Positions 33,473 to 42,725 of a DNA stretch of 64,000 bases are shown here, in pieces; the first letter of the stretch is position 1; each line of letters begins with the position of its first letter. Source of the DNA: CAWIVH01 sp963839475 (GTDB lineage: Bacteria > Acidobacteriota > UBA6911); assembly GCA_963839475.1 (NCBI GenBank), contig CAWIVH010000001.1, forward strand, positions 868,001 to 932,000. Reading direction: 5' to 3'. A program made the position numbers and the translations under genes. The notes below the pieces were generated by a model that made no database searches, was not told where the DNA came from, and saw only the letters and a program-made list of their open reading frames with translations.

Positions 33473-35392
33473 CTAAGGCTTTTTCGGGTGAATATCATCC
33501 AAAGCCGATCGCAACAGGCTGTTAAAGTCATCCTCCGGCCTTCCCCGCCCTGAATCAGATTCAGCACCAGGCAAGCCGGCCGCTCCGGGGCGCGACATCA
33601 TAGCATCGGCCAGCTTCGACCCGCATGCTTCCAAGCTTGCCACTAACTCTAGCAAATAGGATAACTTAGATTCGTCTTCGGACATGGCCCGGGCTTTTTG
33701 GAGGCATTCTTTTACCATCTCCTGATCGGCCGAGTCAAGCAGCCAGCCGAACTCGGAATAGCTCCGCGTAACCACGGAAATATTCCCTTTGATCCTGTTC
33801 CTGAGCTCTACGATTTCCTTTAACTGCCTGTCAGCTGCGGCAAATTGCTTTGCCTCGATGATCATGCAGTCGATTTCGTTTTTGCTCAAACCAGTGGATG
33901 GAGTAATCCGGATCGCCTGCTCTTTCCCCGAGACTTTGTCTTTAGCGGAAACGCTGACGATCCCGTTGGCGTCGATGTCGAATGTCACTTCGATCTGAGG
34001 TGCTCCCCGCGGGGCGGGAGAAATGCCCACCAAATCAAACTTGGCCAGCGACCGGTTGAACTTGGCGAGTTCGCGCTCGCCCTGAAGAACGTGCACCTCC
34101 ACCACGGACTGGTTGTCTGCCACCGTTGTGAAGATCGTCGTTTTCTTCAGCGGAATGGTGGAGTTGTGCTCGATGATGCGGGTGAACAGACCGCCCATCG
34201 TCTCGACTCCAAGGGACAACGGCAGCACATCCAGGAGCACAATCTCCTTCAGTTCGCCGCGCATCACCCCTCCCTGAAGCGCAGCGCCGACCGCAACGAC
34301 TTCGTCCGGGTTGACTTCGGAGGAAGGGGGCTTTCCAAAGATCTTTTCCACATGCCTCTGAACTGCCGGCGTCCGAGTCTGGCCGCCCACCAGGATGACT
34401 TTGTCAATCTGCGCGGGGCTGAGTTTGGCGTCCGTCAGCGATTTCTGGCAGTAGGCGGTGGTCCGGTCGATCAGGTCCTTCACCAGGTCTTCGAACTGGG
34501 CTCGGGTCAGGACTTTGTCAAAGTGCTTGGGTCCCCTGGCGTCCGAAGCGATGAAGGGGAGGCTGATTTTCGCTTCCGTGGCGACCGACAGCTCGCATTT
34601 GGCCTTCTCGGCCGTTTCTTTGAGCCGCTGACGCGCCAGGACATCGCTTTCCAGGCTGATTCCGGTGTCCTTCTTGAATTCGGAAACCATCCAGTCGATG
34701 ATGCGCTGATCGAAATCCTCTCCACCGAGAAAGCAGTCACCGCAGGTCGACAGCACCTCGAATACGCCGTTATTCAATTCCAGGATGGAAATGTCGAAGG
34801 TGCCTCCGCCCAAATCGAATATTGCAACCTGCTCCCGGTCTTTTTTCCCGAGTCCGTACGCAAGCGCAGCGGCGGTCGGCTCGTTGATGATGCGACGGAC
34901 CTCCAACCCGGCGATTTTGCCCGCATCCTTGGTAGCCTGCCTCTGGCTATCGTCAAAGTAGGCCGGAACGGTGATGATGGCCTCCGTCACTTCCTCTCCC
35001 AGGAAATCTTCAGCGCTGGTTTTGAGGTACTGCAGCAGCATGGCCGAAATTTCCGGCGGACTGTTCTCCTTTTCACCCACCCGGATACGAACATCGCCTT
35101 TGTCCGATGCAGCCAGGGAGTAGCTCAGATATTTCTGCACCCGTTGTACTTCGGCAGAGTCATACCTGCGTCCCATGAGACGCTTGACGGAATAGATGGT
35201 GTTGGCCGCGTTGGTGACCATTTGACGCTTGGCAATTTGGCCTATCAGGCGGTCGCCCTTCTCGGTGAATGCGACAATGGAGGGGGTGGTCCGGCCGCCC
35301 AATGAATTGGGAATGATCTGTACGGAGGTGCCTTCAAGAACCGCCACACAAGAGTTCGTCGTCCCAAGATCGATTCCGACAATTTTGCTCAT
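33473..35392 (-). CDS. dnaK: Chaperone protein DnaK
   Basis: The 639-residue Hsp70 begins MSKIVGIDLGTTNSCVAVLE and carries the three Hsp70 signatures: the start, IFDLGGGTFDISILELNNG, and VILVGGQTRTPAVQRHVEKI. The linker and substrate domain begin near VLLDVLPLSLGVETMGG. The C-terminal tail ends DDIHPKKP rather than in the EEVD- or EEVK-like tail of many relatives. It starts four bases after grpE. Confidence 0.96.
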   Translation of the reverse strand: MSKIVGIDLGTTNSCVAVLEGTSVQIIPNSLGGRTTPSIVAFTEKGDRLIGQIAKRQMVTNAANTIYSVKRLMGRRYDSAEVQRVQKYLSYSLAASDKGDVRIRVGEKENSPPEISAMLLQYLKTSAEDFLGEEVTEAIITVPAYFDDSQRQATKDAGKIAGLEVRRIINEPTAAALAYGLGKKDREQVAIFDLGGGTFDISILELNNGVFEVLSTCGDCFLGGEDFDQRIIDWMVSEFKKDTGISLESDVLARQRLKETAEKAKCELSVATEAKISLPFIASDARGPKHFDKVLTRAQFEDLVKDLIDRTTAYCQKSLTDAKLSPAQIDKVILVGGQTRTPAVQRHVEKIFGKPPSSEVNPDEVVAVGAALQGGVMRGELKEIVLLDVLPLSLGVETMGGLFTRIIEHNSTIPLKKTTIFTTVADNQSVVEVHVLQGERELAKFNRSLAKFDLVGISPAPRGAPQIEVTFDIDANGIVSVSAKDKVSGKEQAIRITPSTGLSKNEIDCMIIEAKQFAAADRQLKEIVELRNRIKGNISVVTRSYSEFGWLLDSADQEMVKECLQKARAMSEDESKLSYLLELVASLEACGSKLADAMMSRPGAAGLPGAESDSGRGRPEDDFNSLLRSALDDIHPKKP

Positions 35393-35395
35393 AGG

Positions 35396-36007
35396 CTATG
35401 TTTCCGAGGTTTCTTTCTGTGGGGGGCCGGCCGACACCCGAACCTGAGAAGCGCGAAGGAGCCTGTCCTTGAACATATAACCTCGCCGCAGTTCTTCAAT
35501 GACGACGTTATCTTCGTAGTCGTGGCTGACTTCGCGGGTGATGGCCTCATGGAGGTGGGGATCAAAAGACTTGCCCTGAGCGTCGATGGGTGCCACTCCG
35601 AGCCGGTTCAGAATATCGTGGATCTGTTTGTACAGGAGGCGGACACCCTCCCGGTATTGATCCAGCCCATCCGTCCCCTGCGAACCTTTAAAGCTTTCAA
35701 GGGCGCGGTCGCAAGCGTCGGCCACCGGCAGCATCTCCAGGAGCACCGAGCTTTTGGCCATTTGAGCGGTTTCATTTCGTTCCCGCTCCATCCTTTTCCG
35801 GAAGTTTTCGAATTCAGCGGCTTTGCGCAGAAAACGATCCTGGCATTGAGCGAGCTCCGATTTGAGCGACTCGATCTCAGCATTGATCTGCGCAACGGGA
35901 TCCTCCACCGGGGCAGTTTCTTCAGCCCCGGCCGTTCCGGCAGCGTTTGTTTCCTCAGGCACCGAATCATTCGACTCGGCAGATCGCCGATAAATCTTCC
36001 AGGTCAT
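35396..36007 (-). CDS. grpE: Nucleotide exchange factor GrpE
   Basis: The 203-residue protein has an acidic N-terminal region, a long coiled coil (INAEIESLKSELAQCQDRFL, RKAAEFENFRKRMERERNE) and the beta-wing domain with the signature FDPHLHEAI and NVVIEELRRGYMFKDRLLRA. It releases ADP from DnaK. The start overlaps the hrcA stop (ATGA), so the two are translationally coupled. Confidence 0.96.
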   Translation of the reverse strand: MTWKIYRRSAESNDSVPEETNAAGTAGAEETAPVEDPVAQINAEIESLKSELAQCQDRFLRKAAEFENFRKRMERERNETAQMAKSSVLLEMLPVADACDRALESFKGSQGTDGLDQYREGVRLLYKQIHDILNRLGVAPIDAQGKSFDPHLHEAITREVSHDYEDNVVIEELRRGYMFKDRLLRASQVRVSAGPPQKETSET

Positions 36008-37071
36008 GATTGTCTTCCCGCTCCCAGAACTGTTCCAAACAGTCTGGCAACATAATCCACGAGTGAGATCGCCCTCCCGTATTCCATCCGGGTGGGTCCG
36101 AGTATTCCCAGGGACCCCTGAGTCTTTTCGTCAACGATATATCTCGAAGTGATCAGCGTACAATCTTCGATGCCGGCCAGAGTATTCTCGGCGCCGATGG
36201 TGATCCGGACCTCTCCCGAGTCTTCCAGGATGCACTGGCTGAGAAGAACGGCCAGGCGGTTCTTTTGATCCATGGTCTCAAGAAGGTGCCGCAACCTGTT
36301 GATATCAGAAAACTCCGGGTTTTTTATCAGGTTCGCAGCCCCGCCGAGATAGACTTCCGCCTGCACATCGTCCCCCATGCCGGCGAAAGTATGGGTGCTC
36401 AAATTGATGACGCGCTTCATGAAGTTGTCATAGATCGCTCGTTCCTGCTGGATCATCTGAAGCAGCGCGGCCTTTATCTCCAGAAGGCTCTTGCCCTTGA
36501 AGCATTCCGACACATAGCTGCCGGCCTGATCCAGTTCGGTTTGAGAATAATCCCCGTCATTGCGGATGATCCGGTTTTGCACGATACCCGCCCGCGAGAC
36601 CAGGATCACCAGGATCCGGTTATCCGAGAGCCGGACAAACTGAATATGCTGCAAGGCGACGCTGCTGAGCGGCGGGGAAACCACGATACCGATGTTCTGT
36701 GAGACCTGTGACAGGATCTGACTGGTCCTCAGCATGAGGTGATCCGCACTATCCTCGATCCGCATGGTCCGGTCCACCATTTCACGGTCACGAGGGGAGA
36801 TCTCCTTCCGCTTGAGCATGAAATCGACAAAAAAGCGGTACCCTTTGTCGGTGGGAACCCGCCCGGCCGAAGGGTGGGGCTGCTTCAGGTACCCCATTTC
36901 CTCAAGATCGGCCATGATGTTCCGGACTGTCGCTGCGCTTAGGAACTCGCTGCTTTTCTTGGCCACCTTGCGCGATCCTACCGGCTTTCCAGTCGTGACA
37001 TAGGTGGAAATAGCCCAATGCAGGATTTCCCTGGATCTTTCGTCGAGCTCAAATCCCTTATTCAAGCGCAT
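36004..37071 (-). CDS. hrcA: Heat-inducible transcription repressor HrcA
   Basis: ATG 37071 gives MRLNKGFELDERSREILHW, the expected start of the winged-helix domain, and a 355-residue product of normal length; the open frame continues 38 codons upstream. The DNA-binding part includes KPVGSRKVAKKSSEFLSAAT and VRNIMADLEEMGYLKQPHPS with AGRVPTDKGYRFFVD. The C-terminal half is the GAF-like and dimerisation region, ending VDYVARLFGTVLGA. HrcA represses hrcA-grpE-dnaK-dnaJ type operons through CIRCE elements in relatives. I do not see a CIRCE inverted repeat upstream. Confidence 0.94.
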   Translation of the reverse strand: MRLNKGFELDERSREILHWAISTYVTTGKPVGSRKVAKKSSEFLSAATVRNIMADLEEMGYLKQPHPSAGRVPTDKGYRFFVDFMLKRKEISPRDREMVDRTMRIEDSADHLMLRTSQILSQVSQNIGIVVSPPLSSVALQHIQFVRLSDNRILVILVSRAGIVQNRIIRNDGDYSQTELDQAGSYVSECFKGKSLLEIKAALLQMIQQERAIYDNFMKRVINLSTHTFAGMGDDVQAEVYLGGAANLIKNPEFSDINRLRHLLETMDQKNRLAVLLSQCILEDSGEVRITIGAENTLAGIEDCTLITSRYIVDEKTQGSLGILGPTRMEYGRAISLVDYVARLFGTVLGAGRQS

Positions 37072-37160
37072 TTTACAGGCCTGTTCCCGAAACTTCCCTC
37101 GCCCCGTGCGATGATATCCCGGAATAAACGAATCCATCATCTCAAACAGCCTTATCGAAT

Positions 37161-37189
37161 ATAATATCCGATCCGCCGGAATCAACCAA
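37161..37189 (-). promoter_or_regulatory. Sigma-70-like promoter of the hrcA operon
   Basis: On the minus strand TTGGTT (37189-37184) and TATTAT (37166-37161) are separated by 17 bases. The predicted start near 37154 leaves a leader of about 83 bases to ATG 37071. No TTAGCACTC-N9-GAGTGCTAA element overlaps it. Confidence 0.5.
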
Positions 37190-37313
37190 ACTCTTGCAGC
37201 CCAAGGGTACGCCGCGACATAGGTGTGGCGACCATCACGTCTGTCAACTTCATGGTATAGCGATGTCCCTGAGCTCGCCCCGCACGAGGGTGGCTCGGGG
37301 CTATCCGAGGCCT

Positions 37314-38426
37314 CTACAGTAGCGAATCCAGGTCAGCATCACGCATCGCCACCGCTTGTGCTACCGGCTTGCAGGTGATGTGCCCGTTATAGGTGTTCAC
37401 ACCCTGCTTCAGCGCAGGATCGCGGCGGATGGCGTCTCTAAAGCCCAGACCTGCCAGCCTTCGAGCGTAGGGCAGGGTTACGTTGGTCAACGCGAAAGTC
37501 GAAGTCCGCGGCACCGCACCCGGCATATTGGCCACGCAATAATGCACAACGCCATCGATGACAAAAGTGGGGTTGCTGTGGGTGGTCGGCTTTGTCGTCT
37601 CGATGCACCCGCCCTGATCAACCGCCACATCAACGATGACCGCCCCTTTTTTCATGTTGGAAACCATCTTGCGCGTAATCAGCTTGGGAGCCTCCGCCCC
37701 GAAGATCAGAACCGCGCCTACCAGCAAATCTGCTTTGCTGACGGAATCTTCTATGTTGAAAGGATTGGACATCAAGGTTTCGATCTGGCTGAAAAAGATA
37801 TCATCCAGGTAGCGTAGCCGATCCGCATCCAAGTCCAGGATGGTGACCCTCGCCCCAAGGCCGATAGCCATCTTGGCCGCGTTGGTGCCTACGGTTCCGC
37901 CGCCGACGATGACCACATTGGCTGGGGGAACTCCCGGGACGCCCCCCAACAGCTCCCCACGCCCGCCATTAGGTTTCTGCAGGTAATAGGCCCCGACTTG
38001 GATGGACATTCGTCCGGCGACTTCGCTCATGGGGGTCAGCAGCGGAAGCGATCCGTTTGCCAGTCTTATGGTTTCATACGCGATGCCGGTCACCTTTCTG
38101 TCGACCAGCATCTGGGTCAGTTCGGGGGCGGGTGCGAGGTGCAGATACGTGAACAACAGCTGGCCTTCGCGCAGCATGCCGTATTCCGGGCCCACCGGTT
38201 CCTTGACTTTAACGATCATTTCAGCTTTGCCATAGACCTCTGCAGCGGAGCCGACGATTTCTGCACCTGCGGTTTGATATTCGCTGTCGCAGAATCCGCT
38301 ACCGTCGCCGGCCGACTTCTGAACGATCACCTTGTGCCCATCCTGCACCAGTGCATGGACTCCGGACGGCACCAGCCCCACCCTCGATTCGTTATCTTTG
38401 ATTTCTTTCGGCAATCCAATAAGCAT
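37314..38426 (-). CDS. ald: Alanine dehydrogenase
   Basis: ATG 38426 follows GGAGGATGCCATC and gives the standard N-terminus MLIGLPKEIKDNESRVGLVP; 60 further upstream codons have no family likeness. The 370-residue enzyme interconverts L-alanine and pyruvate with NAD. Motifs include the substrate Lys in MIVKVKEPVGPEY, YLHLAPAPELTQ, the Rossmann site NVVIVGGGTVGTNAAKMAIG, and the conserved SKADLLVGAVLIFGAEAPKL. It is downstream of a LOR/SDH-type gene on the same strand with a 252-base gap. It could feed alanine nitrogen into ammonia or store it. Confidence 0.95.
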   Translation of the reverse strand: MLIGLPKEIKDNESRVGLVPSGVHALVQDGHKVIVQKSAGDGSGFCDSEYQTAGAEIVGSAAEVYGKAEMIVKVKEPVGPEYGMLREGQLLFTYLHLAPAPELTQMLVDRKVTGIAYETIRLANGSLPLLTPMSEVAGRMSIQVGAYYLQKPNGGRGELLGGVPGVPPANVVIVGGGTVGTNAAKMAIGLGARVTILDLDADRLRYLDDIFFSQIETLMSNPFNIEDSVSKADLLVGAVLIFGAEAPKLITRKMVSNMKKGAVIVDVAVDQGGCIETTKPTTHSNPTFVIDGVVHYCVANMPGAVPRTSTFALTNVTLPYARRLAGLGFRDAIRRDPALKQGVNTYNGHITCKPVAQAVAMRDADLDSLL

Positions 38427-38678
38427 GATGGCATCCTCCCGTATAATCCCCGGCTCTCCAGCCCCAAAACTCTCAAATAGCAGCCCCAACTCTATGCCTT
38501 TCGCGCCGTGATTAAAAGCAGGAACTGCCGGCCTGCGCTCCCTGGCGAGCCTCGGACTAACGGGCTCAAAAGCGCATGAATCCGGCGCATGGGGTTCGGC
38601 AGGCATGTTCCTGAGGAGGGTGTAGAAGCTCCGAGCGGGGGACGACCCTGTGTCCGTACAAAGTCTCGGAAGCCCGGA

Positions 38679-39887
38679 TCAGAGCTGATCCTTCAACAAA
38701 TGAAGCAGCATTCCCACATCGGTGACTATCCCGACAGTCTGGGAGGATCCGCGATCGGACAGTTTGGTGACGACCGCGGGGTTGATGTCAATACAGATGG
38801 TTTTCACCCTGGACGGGATCATGTTTCCCGCGCCGATCCCGTGGAGCATCGTCCCAAGAATGACCACCAGTTCGGCATCCCGGAGGAGCTCGGCATACCG
38901 GGCCTGGGCCTCGATCATGTTGCTGATGGTGTCCGGAAGCGGGCCGTCATCCCGAATGCTGCCGGCCAGCGCAAACGGAACGTTGTTCTGCACCAGCTCG
39001 TACATGATGCCTGAACGCAATGCCCCGATAGCCACGGCTCCGGCGATGCTCCCATAATGATTGATGAAATTGATGGCCCTCATGTGATTCCGGTGCCCTT
39101 CGTGGGCGGGAATGCCGGTGTCGAGGTGAACGCCAAGCGATGTCCGGTAGAGAGCATGCTCTATATCATGAACCGCAATGGCATTGCCTCCCAGGAACGC
39201 CTGCACATACCCATTGCGGATCATGCAGCTGAGTGCATCGACACCCCCGGTATGCACGACCACGGGTCCCGCCACGACGACAATGCGGCCGCCCGACTTG
39301 CGCGTATAACGAAACAATTCGCCGAGCTGCCTCACGGCGATTTCGACCCTTCGCTCGGAGGATACGTCGCTTGCCATGAAACTGAATTCCTTCCGTTCGC
39401 GGTCCTTGAATTCCGGAAGTACTTTGATGCCGACATGGCCGCATATCACCTTATCCCCTTTACGCACGTCGCGCAGCTTGACGCAATGAGCCCCGCCGGC
39501 ATCGATGCGGATGACGGCATCCATGCGCTGGGAAGCGACGGGGAGCCATTCGCCGTTGTGCCTTACGACGGTCCGGTGGTTGGTGGAAGAATAAAAATCG
39601 TCGGGCACTTCCGCGTCGCCCGGAGCCGGCACCAGGCGGGCATCCTCCTCCTTCGTCAGGTAGCAGCCGAGCGGCACCAGTACATCGAGGAGCTCGTCGA
39701 GGACATTCTGGTTGTCCGACATGACCCGGATCAGAGTGGTGGACTGGTCTTCATTGGTTTCGCCGACAGTGAACCGCTCGATTCGGAAGGTGCATTTGCC
39801 CTCGATGATCCGGTCGAGGATATGCGACATGATCCCCGAGTCGATCAGATGACCCTTGGCCTCCACTACCTGTTCAAACGTCGCCAT
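38679..39887 (-). CDS. TIGR00300-type LOR/SDH-region protein, probable ornithine cyclodeaminase
   Basis: The 402-residue protein belongs to the family named for the conserved region of lysine-oxoglutarate reductase/saccharopine dehydrogenase bifunctional enzymes. Archaeal members and the C-terminal part of cyanobacterial AgrE/ArgZ act on ornithine, converting it to proline plus ammonia. Typical sequence includes GHLIDSGIMSHILDRIIEGK, the Rossmann-like IVVVAGPVVVHTGGVDALSC, NAIAVHDIEHALYRTSLGVH, VILGTMLHGIGAGNMIPSRV and CIDINPAVVTKLSDRGSSQT. GGAGGAAG precedes the ATG. It lies upstream of alanine dehydrogenase, hinting at a nitrogen-recycling pair. The family call is firm; the reaction in this organism is inferred. 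Confidence 0.78.
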   Translation of the reverse strand: MATFEQVVEAKGHLIDSGIMSHILDRIIEGKCTFRIERFTVGETNEDQSTTLIRVMSDNQNVLDELLDVLVPLGCYLTKEEDARLVPAPGDAEVPDDFYSSTNHRTVVRHNGEWLPVASQRMDAVIRIDAGGAHCVKLRDVRKGDKVICGHVGIKVLPEFKDRERKEFSFMASDVSSERRVEIAVRQLGELFRYTRKSGGRIVVVAGPVVVHTGGVDALSCMIRNGYVQAFLGGNAIAVHDIEHALYRTSLGVHLDTGIPAHEGHRNHMRAINFINHYGSIAGAVAIGALRSGIMYELVQNNVPFALAGSIRDDGPLPDTISNMIEAQARYAELLRDAELVVILGTMLHGIGAGNMIPSRVKTICIDINPAVVTKLSDRGSSQTVGIVTDVGMLLHLLKDQL

Positions 39888-39985
39888 TGTCTTCCTCCTG
39901 CGGGTTCCTTCTCCGCCGGGACGCCGTCCGGCGGGCCAAAACCCAGACCTTAAGGCTACCGTAAAAACAACTCGAAGACGAAAAA

Positions 39986-40015
39986 AATCGGGGCGCGGTT
40001 TCCCGTGCCCCGATT
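39986..40015 (-). terminator. Rho-independent terminator of the degQ-like gene
   Basis: A 13-bp stem with one G-T wobble pair (39986-39998 with 40003-40015) encloses a four-base loop. On the minus strand it is followed by seven T residues (complement of 39981-39987). It sits about 70 bases after the protease stop. T residues on the plus side may make it bidirectional. Confidence 0.8.
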
Positions 40016-40083
40016 GCTTTTTGCATCCCGCCGCGCCGGAGAGTTGCAGCCGCGGGTTATGAACTTGTCCGCCTCACCCCTTC

Positions 40084-41697
40084 TTAGGGTTTGGTGATGC
40101 TGGTATAGAGGGTTGAAGGAATCAACCGGTTTCCGGCTCCGCGCTGAATGCGCAGGAACTTAAGAACCACAGCCTCACCCGTCTTCAGTCCCTTGACGAT
40201 GTTGAGAAGATCCTGCGCCTGATTGATCTTCTTTCCGTTCGCCTCCACGATAATATCGGCGCCGCCGCGATCCTGCCCCACGAGGCCGGCTTCCTCGGCC
40301 AGGCTTCCAGCTTTGACCGACAACACCAGCGCTCCTCCGGAGACCGGAAGTTCCTGGGCCATGCGGGCAGGAATATTGTCGAACACGAAGCCGATTTCGG
40401 GTTTCACTTCTTCCTGTTTCTCTTCGAAACTGAAGGCGCCCTTGTCGGCCGACTGTCCTTCAAGGGGCGGCCGCTCACCGACCGTCACTTCGAAATTCTT
40501 TTCTTCGCCGCGCCGGGATGCTTTTACTTTGATCTTGGTGCCCGGGGGAGTGTTGGCGACGGCAAGCCGCAGGTCCTGTACCGAATAGGTTTTCTTCCCG
40601 TCAATTTCCACAATCACATCTTCCGGCTTGATGCCGGCTACCGCCGCAGGACCCTTATCGGAGGCTTCGCCATTTTCGCCCGAAAGGCCGGTAATCAAAA
40701 CGCCGCTGCGCTGCTTCAATCCGAAGTATTTCGCCATGGCCGGAGTGAAGGGCAGGAGATTCATGTTCACTCCCAACCAGCCGCGCTGCACTTTGCCTTT
40801 GTCAATGATCTGGTTGTAAACTCCGACGAAGATGTGCGCCGGAACCGCAAACCCGACGCCGGCATTCTGCTGCGAACGTGTTGAGATGAAGCTGTTGATT
40901 CCGACCACTTCGCCGTTCATATTGACGAGCGGACCACCGCTGTTGCCGGGATTGATCGCCGCATCGGTCTGCAGGTAATCGTTGAAGAGCATGCTCGTGT
41001 TGGCGTCGCTCGGGTCAAAAACTCTTCCGGTGGTGGAGATGATGCCCGCCGTAACCGTGCGCTCGAGACCAAACGGGCTGCCGATCGCAAGAACCCAGTC
41101 CCCAACCTTCAGGTTTTTGTCTTCACCGATTCTGGCATAGGCGAATTCCTTGTCGCCGTCGATTTTGATGACGGCAATATCGGACAGGGGATCGGTTCCG
41201 ATAACCCTGGCGGTGTACTCAATTCCGCCCACGAGATTGACTTTGATTTTCTGCGCCCCTTCCACCACATGGTTATTGGTGATGATGTAACCCTTGGGAT
41301 CGACAATAACCCCCGAGCCGAGGCTCTGCCGGGTGTACTGTTCAGGCATATTCGGCAGGTTCGGCATGAACTGGTGGAATAGATCTTCGGGAATCTCCCC
41401 CTGCGGCATTCCCGGTGTCCGGCTCCTGCCTCGCAAGCGGACAACCTCTTCGGTGTTGATGTTCACCACCGCCGGCTCAATCCTCTTGGTCACTTCCTCA
41501 AACGCCTGAGACAGCTGGAGTACGGATCCGCCGACCAGGGGTTTTCCCTCGGTCTGGACCTTCAGCTGGCTGCCGCCGCTTCCTGCGGCCCCTACCTGAT
41601 AGGTGATCAGCGTCCCAATCCCGATGCCCAGGGAAAGGGTAAACAGCACCATAAAAAAGGAAACCATCCTTTTTTGGGGTCTAAAGCTCAAACTCAT
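40084..41697 (-). CDS. degQ: DegQ/HtrA-family periplasmic serine protease
   Basis: The 537-residue protein has an N-terminal membrane anchor or signal (MVSFFMVLFTLSLGIGIGTL). The trypsin-like domain has the triad His in IITNNHVVEGAQ, Asp in DPLSDIAVIKIDGD and Ser in NPGNSGGPLVNMNGE. Two PDZ domains follow (starting near RGWLGVNMNLLPF and LPVSGGALVLSVKAG). It degrades or refolds misfolded envelope proteins. GGAGCAATTCC precedes the ATG. Upstream is a promoter resembling those of envelope-stress ECF sigma factors, and a terminator follows, so it is probably a single-gene unit. Confidence 0.93.
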   Translation of the reverse strand: MSLSFRPQKRMVSFFMVLFTLSLGIGIGTLITYQVGAAGSGGSQLKVQTEGKPLVGGSVLQLSQAFEEVTKRIEPAVVNINTEEVVRLRGRSRTPGMPQGEIPEDLFHQFMPNLPNMPEQYTRQSLGSGVIVDPKGYIITNNHVVEGAQKIKVNLVGGIEYTARVIGTDPLSDIAVIKIDGDKEFAYARIGEDKNLKVGDWVLAIGSPFGLERTVTAGIISTTGRVFDPSDANTSMLFNDYLQTDAAINPGNSGGPLVNMNGEVVGINSFISTRSQQNAGVGFAVPAHIFVGVYNQIIDKGKVQRGWLGVNMNLLPFTPAMAKYFGLKQRSGVLITGLSGENGEASDKGPAAVAGIKPEDVIVEIDGKKTYSVQDLRLAVANTPPGTKIKVKASRRGEEKNFEVTVGERPPLEGQSADKGAFSFEEKQEEVKPEIGFVFDNIPARMAQELPVSGGALVLSVKAGSLAEEAGLVGQDRGGADIIVEANGKKINQAQDLLNIVKGLKTGEAVVLKFLRIQRGAGNRLIPSTLYTSITKP

Positions 41698-41744
41698 GGA
41701 ATTGCTCCTTTTCGTCCCAACACTCTTGTCGGTCGCACTAATTC

Positions 41745-41770
41745 TACGCGAGGGGAGCCGACATGTTCCA
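41745..41770 (-). promoter_or_regulatory. ECF-sigma-type promoter of the degQ-like gene
   Basis: Read on the minus strand, TGGAAC (41770-41765) is followed after 16 bases by CGTA (41748-41745). This matches the GGAAC/GAAAC-N16-CGTA layout of ECF sigma promoters such as those of SigW. The predicted start is about 40 bases before the gene. No good TTGACA box is seen for a sigma-70 alternative. Confidence 0.5.
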
Positions 41771-41924
41771 TTTATTCAAATTCGGCGCGGTTTTGCGGCT
41801 GCCCCGCCTCACATCCCGTTGCGCTATCCGGTCTGATTAGATGCAGGAAGGTTCAAAAAGTTACCAATATGGAATTAGAATGCCGGGCGGCGCCGCGTGA
41901 CGCGACCGGTAATCACTATTCTGA

Positions 41925-42725
41925 TTAAAGCAGCCCCCATCTCTCACGAACCCGATGTTCGACACAGGAAAAGATCAGCCGATCCGTCAGGGTCCCGATT
42001 GCAATGATCACTACCATAACGGCCACAACCTGGCTCATATCGTTCAATTCCCTGCCGATCATCAACAGGTTACCCAGTCCGGGCAGGGCATAAAGCAGCT
42101 CTCCCGCCATCAGCGACCGCCAGGCGAATGACCACCCCATCTTCATTCCCGTGACTATGGTCGGAAGCGCCGCCGGGAATATCACAAATAGATACAGCCT
42201 CCAACCCCGGGCCCCCAGGTTCCGCGCCACACGGTCATAGGCTCTGGAAGTATTTAAGACTCCATCCTCGGTCGCCTGGGCAATGGAAAGAACCGCCCCC
42301 ATGACCACCACGAAAAGAATTGCCCTCTCACTCAGTCCAAACCAGAGCAGGGCCAGGGGAAGCCAACAAATACTGGGCAAGGTCTGCAGTCCCAGAATCA
42401 GCAGTCCCAGTGTTTCTTTGAGCCAGCGCAGTTTGGCTACCAGCAGCCCCAGAATCAGGCCGGCGGCCAGGGCTATGAAATACCCCTGTATCAAACGCTT
42501 CAGACTGCCCGCGATGCCGATTAGAAATGTGCGGTTGGCAAAACCATGAATGAGCGTTCCCATCACTTCGGAAGGGGCAGGAAACAGGTAATCGGGCCAA
42601 AGGCTGAGCCGGAATAGAGCCTCCCACACCCCCAGGAGCCCGGCAAAGAACATAATCCTCCGGATCCAGACTCCCCGGCTTGCCTCCGCAGAATGCGGCT
42701 TCAAGGGTTCAGGCATGGTTTTCAC
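41925..42725 (-). CDS. ABC transporter permease, SsuC/TauC/NrtB type
   Basis: The 266-residue protein has about six hydrophobic helices, with the binding-protein-dependent permease EAA loop near ARNLGARGWRLYLFVIFPAA followed by LPTIVTGMKMGWSFAWRSLM. It starts at GTG 42725 or ATG 42716, both inside the end of the ATPase gene. Family members import aliphatic sulfonates, taurine, nitrate or thiamine precursors. No binding-protein gene is adjacent; a SsuA-like lipoprotein occurs at 59240-60316. Substrate is unknown. Confidence 0.88.
   Translation of the reverse strand: MKTMPEPLKPHSAEASRGVWIRRIMFFAGLLGVWEALFRLSLWPDYLFPAPSEVMGTLIHGFANRTFLIGIAGSLKRLIQGYFIALAAGLILGLLVAKLRWLKETLGLLILGLQTLPSICWLPLALLWFGLSERAILFVVVMGAVLSIAQATEDGVLNTSRAYDRVARNLGARGWRLYLFVIFPAALPTIVTGMKMGWSFAWRSLMAGELLYALPGLGNLLMIGRELNDMSQVVAVMVVIIAIGTLTDRLIFSCVEHRVRERWGLL

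Noticed and set aside
33845..35305. 486-codon open frame on the plus strand
   Set aside because: It is the antisense shadow of dnaK; the sequence has no family pattern.
37072..37313. CIRCE element upstream of hrcA
   Set aside because: I read both strands for TTAGCACTC or GAGTGCTAA and found no acceptable match.
39057..39953. 298-codon plus-strand frame
   Set aside because: It is antisense to the LOR/SDH-type gene and has no domain pattern.
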